Positions 9,432 through 17,146 are shown, counted from the stretch's first letter. The stretch: DNA of 64,000 nucleotides from Bacteroidetes bacterium UBA4414 (GCA_002389765.1 DGQM01000015.1:1-64000); one strand, 5' to 3'. The notes: generated from the sequence alone by a model not told the origin. Numbers and translations are program-made.

Positions 9432-9764
9432 TTATTGTGGTTTTTGATAAACTGCTTTGAATGTACCATGATTGCAGCGGCTTAGTTCTTTTTTGCCTTT
9501 GTACAGCACATAGTATACCGCATTGGCGCCATGCTTTGCGCCTTCGCGGCGTACACGCTTTATGGCCTTATGCTCACTTCTAGCGCTCCAATATATTATG
9601 CCTATTTCTTCAGCATCTTTGGGCGCTGGCCTACCATCGGTTATTACAAGTACATCGCTACGGTCTTGTTCATGGTATCGGTGCGTAGTGGCATACTCAA
9701 AGCTAGTTTTGTTGCAACTTGTCATGGTTATGCCCGCAATGGCAATTAGTAGTACTTTTTTCAT
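9432..9764 (-). CDS. Small lipoprotein of the element (lysogenic operon)
   Basis: 110 aa with a lipobox (ITMTSC, Cys17). The mature part contains a segment like GAKHGANAVYYVLYKG, which resembles the alpha/beta core of small surface-exposed lipoproteins that process or bind heavy molecules (DUF4156/RcsF-like), but the match is weak. It is 12 bases upstream of the next lipoprotein and 30 bases downstream of the repressor, all leftward, so the three are likely co-transcribed in the prophage state. Confidence 0.65.
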   Translation of the reverse strand: MKKVLLIAIAGITMTSCNKTSFEYATTHRYHEQDRSDVLVITDGRPAPKDAEEIGIIYWSARSEHKAIKRVRREGAKHGANAVYYVLYKGKKELSRCNHGTFKAVYQKPQ

Positions 9765-9794
9765 GTTCTAAGTTTTGGTGAATAATGCTGCAAT

Positions 9795-10142
9795 TTACTT
9801 GCCAGCCTCGTAAAATGCAATGATTTTATCATGCAACGCCTCTACTTTTTTGTGTAGGCGTATCTGTTCTTGTTGGCTCTCAACAAGCATTTGTAAGTAG
9901 TCGGGATTATTAACAGTTTTTGTTTGGTATGGCTCGTCATGGTCTGAAAATACCCATATATCCACGCCGACTTTATTGGCTACTTCTTTCACAAAGTCAT
10001 CATCCAGTCTTTTCGCCTTCAGCTTGCTATACAATGCCTGTACATTGTTAAATCCAAGAGATTTCGCTAATTCGGTGAAATTAATTTTTTCGCCCTCTAA
10101 CTCTATGGATTTCAGCTTGTTATGTAGGTCAATACCCCTCAT
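9795..10142 (-). CDS. Phage repressor-like HTH regulator
   Basis: 115 aa starting at ATG 10142; a TTG at 10148 would add two residues. Residues ~20-70 form a helix-turn-helix (NFTELAKSLGFNNVQALYSKL). The C-terminal ~35 residues are a heptad-like helix (ESQQEQIRLHKKVEALHDKI), suited to dimerisation. It is divergent from the early operon, and the intervening DNA carries inverted repeats, one overlapping its own start codon. This arrangement indicates a lysogeny repressor that also controls itself. It has no peptidase-like domain for RecA-stimulated cleavage, so induction may not be by SOS. Confidence 0.8.
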   Translation of the reverse strand: MRGIDLHNKLKSIELEGEKINFTELAKSLGFNNVQALYSKLKAKRLDDDFVKEVANKVGVDIWVFSDHDEPYQTKTVNNPDYLQMLVESQQEQIRLHKKVEALHDKIIAFYEAGK

Positions 10143-10159
10143 TAACAAAATTTTTAATG
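10140..10159. promoter_or_regulatory. Inverted repeat at the repressor start (candidate second operator)
   Basis: Arms cattaa (10140-10145) and ttaatg (10154-10159) are separated by 8 nt. The left arm includes the repressor start codon. The half-site attaac is shared with the main operator 30 bases away. Confidence 0.5.
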
Positions 10160-10166
10160 AAAATTG

Positions 10167-10198
10167 TTTGCTATTAACAAAAACTGTTAATAGTATTG
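10167..10198 (+). promoter_or_regulatory. Early rightward promoter of the element
   Basis: TTTG (10167-10170), 20 nt, then TAGTATTG (10191-10198), one mismatch from the Bacteroidota TAnnTTTG -7 element. The main operator fills the spacer. Confidence 0.6.
10171..10193. promoter_or_regulatory. Main operator: 9-bp-arm palindrome between promoter elements
   Basis: Arms ctattaaca (10171-10179) and tgttaatag (10185-10193) are perfect, with a 5-nt spacer. It lies exactly between the -33 and -7 elements of the early promoter, so a bound dimer would block RNA polymerase. Confidence 0.7.
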
Positions 10199-10233
10199 CA
10201 TCATGATACCGCTACAGATTGCCAACTGTACGG

Positions 10234-10434
10234 ATGCCAAAAGTCGAAGAAATGTATACTGATACTACAAACAACAGCATTAAAGAAACTGGGTTCGCTG
10301 ACACGACACCGGTAAGTTCGACAAATAGGCAACCATTCCAATTGGCAAAAAGTAGAAATGGTATTGAAAGCGTAGGTGTGAAAACATCTGCGCTTTCTTT
10401 TTTAACCCCGAAAGATAGTAATAAATGCTCATAA
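10234..10434 (+). CDS. Early hypothetical protein
   Basis: 66 aa from ATG 10234; a TTG at 10219 would add five residues. It is polar and Thr/Ser-rich with no recognisable domain. It is the first gene behind the early promoter and overlaps the next gene by 10 bases. Phage first-early genes are often anti-repressors or small regulators, but nothing in this sequence shows that. Confidence 0.45.
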   Translation: MPKVEEMYTDTTNNSIKETGFADTTPVSSTNRQPFQLAKSRNGIESVGVKTSALSFLTPKDSNKCS

Positions 10435-10670
10435 ACGTACCAGATACCGATATGCCAGCAATAGCCCGTTTTCTGGCACAATTGCAAGGCGCTGCTACAG
10501 GTAGCGGGCTGCCCGCCAGCGTTCCTGTAGCAGCAACGGTATCTGACCAAATCCAAACCCGTGCCACAAAGCGCCAGATATTCCGCGAAGATTGCTTGTT
10601 ATCGCTCGAAAGGCAACTTGGCAAAGGGTTTTCACGATACGTTAATCTTTCATCAATTAAACAATCATAG
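10425..10670 (+). CDS. Early hypothetical protein
   Basis: 81 aa. The N-terminal half is a helix followed by an Ala/Val/Pro-rich linker; the C-terminal half is basic (TRATKRQIFREDCLLSLERQLG). No family is recognised. It overlaps the preceding gene and is 3 bases before the next one, which supports its being a real operon member. Confidence 0.5.
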   Translation: MLINVPDTDMPAIARFLAQLQGAATGSGLPASVPVAATVSDQIQTRATKRQIFREDCLLSLERQLGKGFSRYVNLSSIKQS

Positions 10671-10673
10671 TAT

Positions 10674-10910
10674 ATGAAACAAATCAAAATGTTCCGCGGA
10701 CACGATGCGGGTACTGTAGTAGACGAAGCCAACGCATGGATTGCAGAGCAACACAAAGCAGTTGCAGCGCCAACAAAGAAAAAAGGTACAGATACAAAAA
10801 AAGCAGAAGCCTTGCTGGAAACTGAAGCGCCAAAATTTGAACATAGCGACCCTGTAATATCAGTAGTGGGCAATCAGATGATTATCACTATTGTATACAC
10901 TGCCGCATAA
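10674..10910 (+). CDS. Early hypothetical protein
   Basis: 78 aa. A helical, Lys/Ala-rich N-terminal half leads into a short beta segment (PVISVVGNQMIITIVYTAA) at the end. No family is recognised. It lies in the closely spaced early operon; a 54-base gap follows. Confidence 0.5.
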   Translation: MKQIKMFRGHDAGTVVDEANAWIAEQHKAVAAPTKKKGTDTKKAEALLETEAPKFEHSDPVISVVGNQMIITIVYTAA

Positions 10911-10964
10911 CGCATTGTTAGTAAGTACAATCCTTCATTTTATCACAATCCAAAATCGAAAACG

Positions 10965-11159
10965 ATGCAAGCAACACTTTATCCCGGCAAGTACATGATA
11001 CACACAGGTGTACCCGCAATTGACTTACAAATGATATCGCTACTGTTTGACACTGAAGAAGACGCTAAGACAGGAGCGGTAGAGTTAGAATTAGAAGCTA
11101 AAGGCGTACCGTTTACAATTGAACCTGTAGACGTTATGGTTTCACCTGCTAAAGCTTAA
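10965..11159 (+). CDS. Early hypothetical protein
   Basis: 64 aa, acidic, with a predicted beta-alpha-beta pattern (KYMIHTGVPAIDLQMISLLFDTEEDA). No family is recognised. It ends 3 bases before the next start, so translation is probably coupled. Confidence 0.5.
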   Translation: MQATLYPGKYMIHTGVPAIDLQMISLLFDTEEDAKTGAVELELEAKGVPFTIEPVDVMVSPAKA

Positions 11160-11162
11160 CCC

Positions 11163-11432
11163 ATGTCAGACAAATTCATAGTTATATGCAACTGTTGCGG
11201 CAAGGTGTATACAGGTGAGGATATGAACCGCACAGAGAATACAGGCCGCCCCGAATTTGGCTTGTTTGTAGGCTATGCCCTTTTTGGTGAACGTGCTGAT
11301 GCTAAACAATTTGATTACAGAGAAGCTGAAGACCTCATAAAGCATCGCTTTGCAGGTCGCAAGCAATTTGAAATTAAAAAACTGTATGCGTATGCAACCA
11401 CAGATAATACCGCTGGCAACGCAACTGCCTAA
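11163..11432 (+). CDS. Early hypothetical protein with N-terminal Cys cluster
   Basis: 89 aa. The N-terminus has a cysteine cluster (ICNCCGKVY) that could be half of a zinc site; no second Cys pair is visible, so it could bind metal only as a dimer or with other ligands. The rest is alpha/beta with no recognised family. The next gene overlaps its 3' end by about 41 bases. Confidence 0.5.
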   Translation: MSDKFIVICNCCGKVYTGEDMNRTENTGRPEFGLFVGYALFGERADAKQFDYREAEDLIKHRFAGRKQFEIKKLYAYATTDNTAGNATA

Positions 11433-11871
11433 TATCTTCAACGGGATTACCGTGAAGTACTGGGAGCCGCAAGGCGATAGGCTTATGTTGCAAGAAGTGC
11501 CATTTGAAGCAGGGCAAACACCGCAAGTTGCGGCCTTTTGTCTGGGTGTGGATGTAAAGCTGTTGATGCACGGCCTCAATAACTGGGTAGCCAAGCAAGA
11601 GTATTGTATCAAACACTTCTACGCCAACAATAAAGACCTTGTAGAACGCCTTACGGATGCCATAGGTAAAATCAGGGTGCTACGCGACAAACTTAACCAG
11701 TACATAAAGAAGCCCGAATTGGCAGGCCTTACAAGTGCAGGCATAGTAGATACGCTGGAACGGGTAAAGCCACCACAAGACCACGCACGGGCTTTTATGG
11801 ACTACATCCGTATCAGCGCCATTGCCGAAGAATTTAAAGCAACTTATTACAAACCAATACACTTAATATAA
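11392..11871 (+). CDS. Early hypothetical protein
   Basis: 159 aa from ATG 11392. Starts at 11350 or 11386 are possible but increase the overlap with the upstream gene. It is mostly alpha-helical with a basic central helix (KIRVLRDKLNQYIKK). No family is recognised. Its position before Rep suggests a role in replication or takeover, which is inference only. Confidence 0.5.
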   Translation: MQPQIIPLATQLPNIFNGITVKYWEPQGDRLMLQEVPFEAGQTPQVAAFCLGVDVKLLMHGLNNWVAKQEYCIKHFYANNKDLVERLTDAIGKIRVLRDKLNQYIKKPELAGLTSAGIVDTLERVKPPQDHARAFMDYIRISAIAEEFKATYYKPIHLI

Positions 11872-11876
11872 CATAT

Positions 11877-12176
11877 ATGCCATTTCTGCCTAAACAATGG
11901 TTCTGGTTTATCAGCCATGCGAAGCTAGCCCGCATTGTCGAAGCCAAAGACCGCCAAGAAGCGAACAAACTATACAATGAACGATATCCTGAACAAGAAG
12001 ACTTGGAGCAAAAAGTATTACTGACAATGCCCGCAGAAAAATGCCCGCATTGCGGCAATTTCGTACAGCCCATTGGCGGCTATATTAAGGATTTATGGTA
12101 TGCCGTACCGATATGCAAAGAAGACGACCACACTCAATACGTGCCTGTATTGGGCGAATTAGCAGCCAATACATAG
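11877..12176 (+). CDS. Early hypothetical protein with CxxC motif
   Basis: 99 aa. Residues ~1-50 are helical and charged. A CPHCG motif and a later single Cys (PICKED) could form a small zinc-binding site; the set of four ligands is not complete by eye. It starts 5 bases after the preceding gene. An AT-rich 80-base gap follows. Confidence 0.5.
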   Translation: MPFLPKQWFWFISHAKLARIVEAKDRQEANKLYNERYPEQEDLEQKVLLTMPAEKCPHCGNFVQPIGGYIKDLWYAVPICKEDDHTQYVPVLGELAANT

Positions 12177-12256
12177 TGTTTTAATATAAGGGTGTATAAC
12201 CTTGTTACCCCTTCTTTAATAAGAAAGAAATAACTGGAATTTTTTAAGCCTTTGAT

Positions 12257-12529
12257 ATGACAGACCACAACGGACAGACTACAAATGAAGCAATAACCTA
12301 CATAGGAGAAACGAGTCTGCTGATAAGATTTAGAGAAGAGTTGATTTCTAAGGGGTTTGAAGATGGTGGTTCTGTCGGCAAAATAAGGAGAGTCCGCATA
12401 TATCCATTTTCAGGTAGTAATGACAACCCACTTATTGAAGCATATGGATTTTATGGCTGTTTTTTTACTGAACCAATTGAAGTCACCTCCGAAAACATAG
12501 AAACATTCATTAACAACCTGCAACCATAA
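12257..12529 (+). CDS. Hypothetical protein, first of a tandem paralogous pair
   Basis: 90 aa. It begins MTDHNGQ and ends FINNLQP, closely resembling the start (MKDHNGK) and end (VIDNIQP) of the next gene, with a shared central piece (ELISKGF versus ELINKGF). The two probably arose by tandem duplication. The coding is more AT-rich than the surrounding element. The function is unknown. Confidence 0.55.
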   Translation: MTDHNGQTTNEAITYIGETSLLIRFREELISKGFEDGGSVGKIRRVRIYPFSGSNDNPLIEAYGFYGCFFTEPIEVTSENIETFINNLQP

Positions 12530-12534
12530 GCGAT

Positions 12535-12819
12535 ATGAAAGACCACAACGGCAAAGAGAGGGTTTTTATGATACTGCACTTTTTTGCTACGCCTGAAAAT
12601 ATACAGCTTCTAAAATCAGAGTTGATTAACAAAGGGTTTATAGAACACAAAGAAGTGGACGGTAAAATAAAGTATGAAAGACCAATGTTTCTGTCAGTGT
12701 TTGCACATGGCACAACAAACCGGATTATGACACACAATTCATTTTTAGGCAACAAAGACGAATTGATACCAATAACAGAAAACTCAATACACCGAGTAAT
12801 TGATAACATTCAACCATAA
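12535..12819 (+). CDS. Hypothetical protein, second of a tandem paralogous pair
   Basis: 94 aa, paralogue of the gene 5 bases upstream, sharing both termini and the ELINKGF core. The same short linker (taagcgatatga) follows both paralogues, so the duplication included the intergenic segment. The function is unknown. Confidence 0.55.
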   Translation: MKDHNGKERVFMILHFFATPENIQLLKSELINKGFIEHKEVDGKIKYERPMFLSVFAHGTTNRIMTHNSFLGNKDELIPITENSIHRVIDNIQP

Positions 12820-12824
12820 GCGAT

Positions 12825-13022
12825 ATGAGCAGTACAATTTTCATCAGAGTAAAGTGCGAAACAACGAAACAGTTGCGCGATGCACTAAAAGAGTTATCGA
12901 CAACAATTGGCAACAGAATAGAAGAAGATGAGAAATATATATCACAACTTACTATACACGAATGTGCTGTAATATCAATATTTAGCAGCGATTTTGAAGC
13001 TAAAATAACAGATGTGATATAA
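12825..13022 (+). CDS. Hypothetical small protein upstream of Rep
   Basis: 65 aa, alpha/beta, starting 5 bases after the paralogous pair behind the same linker sequence. Its first strand (STIFIRVKCET) and following helix suggest it may be a shorter, more diverged member of the same family. The function is unknown. Confidence 0.45.
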   Translation: MSSTIFIRVKCETTKQLRDALKELSTTIGNRIEEDEKYISQLTIHECAVISIFSSDFEAKITDVI

Positions 13023-13059
13023 CGGACTGAACAAATACTAACCCAACAACAGCAACAAC

Positions 13060-14592
13060 ATGTGTAAGACTTGCACCCCATCTGCAAGTATTTCGCAACA
13101 GAGCCAACCGACACCGCAGCAGAGGATAGAGCGAAATGCCAAACGTAGTAAGAAATTTTCAAGTGCCAGAGCAAAGAACCTGCGCTACTATATAGACGTG
13201 AATAACTATACAAACGCCATCGGCGAAGATGACAGCGTACGCCCGTATCTGGAAAGCTACCGCAAGCGGCTGATAACCTGTGCAAGCAATAGCCTGTACC
13301 GCAAAGTAAACGGCGGCAGGGAGTGCAGCCTCATTACCGGGCTGGTGTGCAATCACAGGTTATGCACTGTTTGCAATATGCTACGTAGCCGAAAGCTGCG
13401 TAAAAAGTGGGGCAAGTTTCTGCAAGATGATACGCCCGATGTGCCAGTACGCAAAACACAAGCACATTTCTTTGGTGCGGATTATGGCGATATGAAAGAA
13501 CGGGAGATACCCGATAGTGAGCGTGTATTTGTTAGCGGTGCGCAACTGTTGCAGATGTTCGACCTGATGCACCTGACACTGACAGTGCCACACGAAGGCG
13601 GCAAATGGAACGGCAAAGAATACTATGCAGAAGAACTGCTGAAGAAATTCAACATCATGCGAAAAGCGGAGTGGTGGACGGATAATATTTTTGGTGGTGA
13701 ATACACTGTTGAAACTACCTACAGCGAAGAAAACGGCCTGCACATTCACATACACGCCTTGTTGTTTGTAGATAAGAATTTAAGACGTAGCCGCAACTAC
13801 CTGCACCATATGATAGCTGCACGATGGAACGCATTAACCATAAATGCAGATAACAGCGAAAGCGTAGAAATAACGCCTGATGGCAGCATAAAGAAAAAGC
13901 ATGTGGTACTGGATGCCGAACGCATGGAAGGTGCAAAGAAATCGTTTGCATATCTGCTGAAGGAATACGGCGAAGATTATTACAACAATTTCCTGTTAGA
14001 CCTTGACGGACGTGGCAGCACCATGACAGGCCTGAAGAACCTGTACTATGAAGTACCAGCGGCTGAAGCTGGCAACTACAAAAATTACTTCACAGAGCAT
14101 GGCAAGACATTTGTGTATTGCCGTAGGCCACGCCCGGGTGATGCCCCGACATCTATACTAAAGGGTGTAATGGAATGCCTGAAGTATCACTTTGAACCAT
14201 GTGCAATGGAAAAGGATGGCGAAATTGATATGCCGCTGGTAGCGAAGGTATTACCCAACATCTACAGGCAAAGGCTATACGGCAAGTTTGGCGGATTCTA
14301 TGGCGTTACCGCACTGAATGTACTGGAAGAGCCACTGAGTGAAAAAGACTTGCTCGAAGAAACAGCAGACAATGCATCCGAAGCTTTCGACCCGCGTACA
14401 GGTTTGGAAATAGATAAGACCGAATACATGTACTGCATAGCAGATGCAAGCGCTATATCATACGATGCAGACAAGCCGATATGTTATATCAACGAAGCGA
14501 AGATAAAGAAACGAATAAGCCCGCACGATGCAGGCAGCATAGGCCATGCCGTGAAGGCATTGGTGTATTACGGATACGGAATTGAAACATAA
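13060..14592 (+). CDS. rep: Rolling-circle replication initiator (HUH endonuclease, Rep_1-like)
   Basis: 510 aa. Cys97, Arg100, Cys102 and Cys105 (CNHRLCTVC) followed by a basic helix give the zinc-like motif of Rep_1 plasmid and phage initiators. Motif 1 is LTLTV at ~172-176. Motif 2 (HUH) is HIHIH at 228-232. Motif 3 is probably YLLKEY at 298-303 with Tyr298 or Tyr303 as the nicking residue. It would nick the element's double-strand origin and stay linked to the 5' end. It is accompanied by an SSB and lacks any polymerase, so host enzymes must copy the DNA. The C-terminal ~150 residues have no recognised domain. Confidence 0.88.
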   Translation: MCKTCTPSASISQQSQPTPQQRIERNAKRSKKFSSARAKNLRYYIDVNNYTNAIGEDDSVRPYLESYRKRLITCASNSLYRKVNGGRECSLITGLVCNHRLCTVCNMLRSRKLRKKWGKFLQDDTPDVPVRKTQAHFFGADYGDMKEREIPDSERVFVSGAQLLQMFDLMHLTLTVPHEGGKWNGKEYYAEELLKKFNIMRKAEWWTDNIFGGEYTVETTYSEENGLHIHIHALLFVDKNLRRSRNYLHHMIAARWNALTINADNSESVEITPDGSIKKKHVVLDAERMEGAKKSFAYLLKEYGEDYYNNFLLDLDGRGSTMTGLKNLYYEVPAAEAGNYKNYFTEHGKTFVYCRRPRPGDAPTSILKGVMECLKYHFEPCAMEKDGEIDMPLVAKVLPNIYRQRLYGKFGGFYGVTALNVLEEPLSEKDLLEETADNASEAFDPRTGLEIDKTEYMYCIADASAISYDADKPICYINEAKIKKRISPHDAGSIGHAVKALVYYGYGIET

Positions 14593-14597
14593 AATAT

Positions 14598-14843
14598 ATG
14601 AAAATATACAGGCTTTTTACAGCTACAGTAACAACTAATGCTGTTTTATACTTTGCACTAAATATTTGTGCTGTAACCTTATCTGTATTAAATCTAACAG
14701 AAAGAAAGGTTAGTTATCAATGCACCGTGCAATACGATTCATTGCACACTCAAATTGTTACAATTAGAGATGCAAAGAGAATGCCCAAAATATCACTTGA
14801 TGGCAGAACGGGTAGCTATGTAAAATGCATTCAGATAAAATGA
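14598..14843 (+). CDS. Small single-pass membrane protein
   Basis: 81 aa. One hydrophobic segment at residues ~10-33 (TNAVLYFALNICAVTLSVL) is followed by a basic, polar domain. It lies 5 bases after rep and overlaps the next start by 4 bases (ATGA). The function is unknown; its operon position is with replication genes rather than virion genes. Confidence 0.55.
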   Translation: MKIYRLFTATVTTNAVLYFALNICAVTLSVLNLTERKVSYQCTVQYDSLHTQIVTIRDAKRMPKISLDGRTGSYVKCIQIK

Positions 14844-15088
14844 CAAACACATTCTACAAACAACAGCAGCAGCAAGATATGCTTGCCTTCTATCATGAAA
14901 GGCATGTAATGTTTTGCCTACATGTAACACAGCACTACACACCGCTGAAGTTTGAAGAACGCATGAGAATAGGCAGAAAGATATTTTGGCAGCTTGCAAA
15001 GCAGCACGGATTAGAAGCCGAAGACTATGCAGAAGTTATGGACGCATACTTACCTGAAGAACTGCACTACAAAAACAGACCAAATTGA
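14840..15088 (+). CDS. Small helical hypothetical protein
   Basis: 82 aa starting at ATG 14840, chosen because it overlaps the upstream stop as ATGA. A Gln-rich stretch (KQQQQQDM) precedes three amphipathic helices. No family is recognised. It is 4 bases upstream of the methylase. Confidence 0.55.
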   Translation: MTNTFYKQQQQQDMLAFYHERHVMFCLHVTQHYTPLKFEERMRIGRKIFWQLAKQHGLEAEDYAEVMDAYLPEELHYKNRPN

Positions 15089-15092
15089 TACT

Positions 15093-15833
15093 ATGAATTT
15101 CAGCAACTACCCGGGCGCAAAGAACAACAGCGGAATATTGCAGTTTTACATAAACCGCATACCATACCATACCCGCTGCTTTGAACTGTTTGGCGGTACA
15201 GCCATACTATCACGAACAAAAAAGCCTGCATCGGTTAAGAATATTGTAGTAGATGCAGATAGCGAAGTCATTGCACAGCACAACAGAAGGAATGATGCAA
15301 AGATTGACTACATAGTAGGCGATGCACTTGCGCTACTGAAGGCAAACAACACGCCAACATTCTCATATACACGTTCAGATTTTATCTTCTTAGACCCGCC
15401 TTACCCTTTTAGCAGCAGACGAAGTGGTAAGAAATACTATCGACACGAAATGACTGATACAGATCATGTACAGTTACTTTCAACCGTGCTGCAGACAGAT
15501 GCCAACATCATGATATGCACCCGCGAAAACGAATTGTATGATAAGATGCTGAAGAAATGGAGGCGTGAAGAATTCAGAACAATGGGTAGGCAGGGTGTAG
15601 TGCAGGAAATAATTTACATGAACTACGAAAAGCCAGTATATCTGCACCAATACGACTACATAGGCGGCGACTGTTGGCAGCGTCAGGGAGCAAAGCGAAA
15701 ACGCGAACGCTTCTACAACAAAATTAATGCAATGGACATCCACGAAAAACACGCACTGATAGAAGAACTGATAAAGCAAGATGCAGCAGCCGTGCAACAC
15801 TTTTTGTGGCAAAGCAATAGCCATGGCGTTTAA
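15093..15833 (+). CDS. D12-class DNA N6-adenine methyltransferase
   Basis: 246 aa from ATG 15093. The N-terminal PGAKNNSG resembles the YPGGK/KWAGGK start of Dam-type enzymes. FELFGGT at 30-36 is the S-adenosylmethionine-binding FxGxG-type motif, and DPPY at 101-104 is the catalytic motif IV. Its likely role is to modify viral DNA against host restriction or to mark origins. The recognition site cannot be read from the sequence. A cognate nuclease is absent, so it is an orphan enzyme. Confidence 0.88.
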   Translation: MNFSNYPGAKNNSGILQFYINRIPYHTRCFELFGGTAILSRTKKPASVKNIVVDADSEVIAQHNRRNDAKIDYIVGDALALLKANNTPTFSYTRSDFIFLDPPYPFSSRRSGKKYYRHEMTDTDHVQLLSTVLQTDANIMICTRENELYDKMLKKWRREEFRTMGRQGVVQEIIYMNYEKPVYLHQYDYIGGDCWQRQGAKRKRERFYNKINAMDIHEKHALIEELIKQDAAAVQHFLWQSNSHGV

Positions 15834-15919
15834 AGACAAAAATAACTGTACAGGCCAGTAAAGACAAAAGCAACTGTACCAGATGATAATATTTTTCACT
15901 AACACTAAAAATTGATACA

Positions 15920-16333
15920 ATGTTAAAAACAACAGCCATAGGCTACTTAGGGCAAGATTGCGTATTGAAAGACGTAAACGGCAAAAAAGTATTAAACTTC
16001 AGCATCGCACATACAGAGCGATACAACAACAATCAAGGCGTAGCCTGTGAACGTACCACGTGGGTAGAGTGCGGTATATGGGATAAAGATAAGCTTGCGC
16101 CATATCTGAAAAAAGGTGTACAGGTGTATGTTGAAGGCAAGCCAATAACTAACGCATGGGTAGATAAACCTACAGGCGAGGTAAAAACATCACTACGACT
16201 GAATGTGTTTTCTATACAATTGTTGGGCAAAAAAGAAAGCAGCAACAATGCTACAGAGGCCATACAACAAGAGCAAGCAGCAGCAATAGCAGAGGGCGAA
16301 GCATCAGCTAATGTAGTTGACTTGCCATTTTAA
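15920..16333 (+). CDS. ssb: Single-stranded DNA-binding protein
   Basis: 137 aa. An OB fold occupies residues ~1-105 (TAIGYLGQDCVLKDVNGKKV, VYVEGKPITNAWVD). A disordered linker ends in VVDLPF, the acidic-hydrophobic tip that recruits partner proteins in bacterial SSBs. As the last gene before a terminator, it completes a Rep-methylase-SSB replication set and supports a single-stranded intermediate. Confidence 0.93.
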   Translation: MLKTTAIGYLGQDCVLKDVNGKKVLNFSIAHTERYNNNQGVACERTTWVECGIWDKDKLAPYLKKGVQVYVEGKPITNAWVDKPTGEVKTSLRLNVFSIQLLGKKESSNNATEAIQQEQAAAIAEGEASANVVDLPF

Positions 16334-16359
16334 ATAGTTTTTTCATTTTGGATTTTGAG

Positions 16360-16390
16360 GCCTGCTGTATCAACAGCGGGCTTTTGTTTT
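16360..16390 (+). terminator. Terminator of the early/replication operon
   Basis: A 9-bp stem (gcctgctgt with acagcgggc, one G-T pair) with loop atca is followed by cttttgtttt. Confidence 0.8.
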
Positions 16391-16429
16391 GTTTGCTTAT
16401 ACATAATTACAATATAAAAAACAATAGAT

Positions 16430-16480
16430 TATAGTAAAATTCAAACTATAGATATACGCCTGTTGCCAATAGCATCTTTG
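16430..16480 (+). promoter_or_regulatory. Candidate activator-dependent promoter of the capsid-candidate gene
   Basis: A -7-like element CATCTTTG (16473-16480) is one base from TAnnTTTG. No TTG lies at the expected -33 position. Instead an inverted repeat, tatagt (16430-16435) and actata (16445-16450), lies immediately upstream, which fits an activator site. A purine stretch ggaagg precedes the ATG. Confidence 0.4.
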
Positions 16481-16513
16481 TGTCTACTAAACCGGAAGGA
16501 AAATCATTTTTAT

Positions 16514-17089
16514 ATGAACCAAACACAGGTAGCAGGAGCATCGCAATCATTGATAGCAAGCGACAAAGGCACAGGCGCTGCAACTATGGCGCAAGCACGT
16601 GTTAACAAATTCAACAACACGCACGAAATTCGCGTAACCTTTACCGCGAGCGGTTCGGGATTAGCAGACAATACAATACACGTATTGCCGGGTGCTATCA
16701 TCCCATCAAAAGCAACATTGCCTGCAAACGTAACCTTCACGGCTGCTAATTCCAGCCACGAAAGCCAAGCAGCATTTCGTAATGTTTGTGAAACAATTGG
16801 TTTCCAAGTAGAAGAAATACGCATCGAAGACCCTAGCGGTACAAACTTCGATAGCATCCTTCGCCTTGTAGAAGGTGCGCTGAACGGACAAGACCCGGCA
16901 GCAGAAGAAATTCCATTGTCAAACTACAAAGAGTCTTTGGGTGGTGCGCTGAATACCCGCGTAGTAATACCTAAAAGCTTCACTGTTGGCCCACGCACAC
17001 GCATGAGCCTCGGCATCAAACAAAGCACAAGCGTAACGGTAGTATTCCGTGTGTCTGAAGCTGGTGTTGTAGTAACAGGCGACCTGTAA
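16514..17089 (+). CDS. Candidate major capsid protein (beta-rich, 191 aa)
   Basis: 191 aa from ATG 16514. There is no signal peptide or membrane segment. Apart from one helix pair in the middle (SSHESQAAFRNVCETIG) and another at FDSILRLVEGAL, it is a series of alternating beta strands, ending RMSLGIKQSTSVTVVFRV. It stands alone between two terminators with its own promoter region, as expected for the most abundant virion protein. The size suits a single jelly roll such as the small capsid proteins of sphaerolipovirus-like viruses, and is short for a double jelly roll. No sequence match is claimed. Confidence 0.5.
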   Translation: MNQTQVAGASQSLIASDKGTGAATMAQARVNKFNNTHEIRVTFTASGSGLADNTIHVLPGAIIPSKATLPANVTFTAANSSHESQAAFRNVCETIGFQVEEIRIEDPSGTNFDSILRLVEGALNGQDPAAEEIPLSNYKESLGGALNTRVVIPKSFTVGPRTRMSLGIKQSTSVTVVFRVSEAGVVVTGDL

Positions 17090-17117
17090 CAGTAGTATCA
17101 ATTAAGTGCATAAACAA

Positions 17118-17146
17118 TGGGCAGGGCAAGCGCCCTGCCCATTTTG
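17118..17146 (+). terminator. Strong terminator after the capsid-candidate gene
   Basis: A 10-bp GC-rich stem (tgggcagggc with its complement) with loop aagc and a following ttttg. It isolates the 16514 gene from the downstream operon, probably partially, since no other clear promoter is seen before 17173. Confidence 0.85.
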
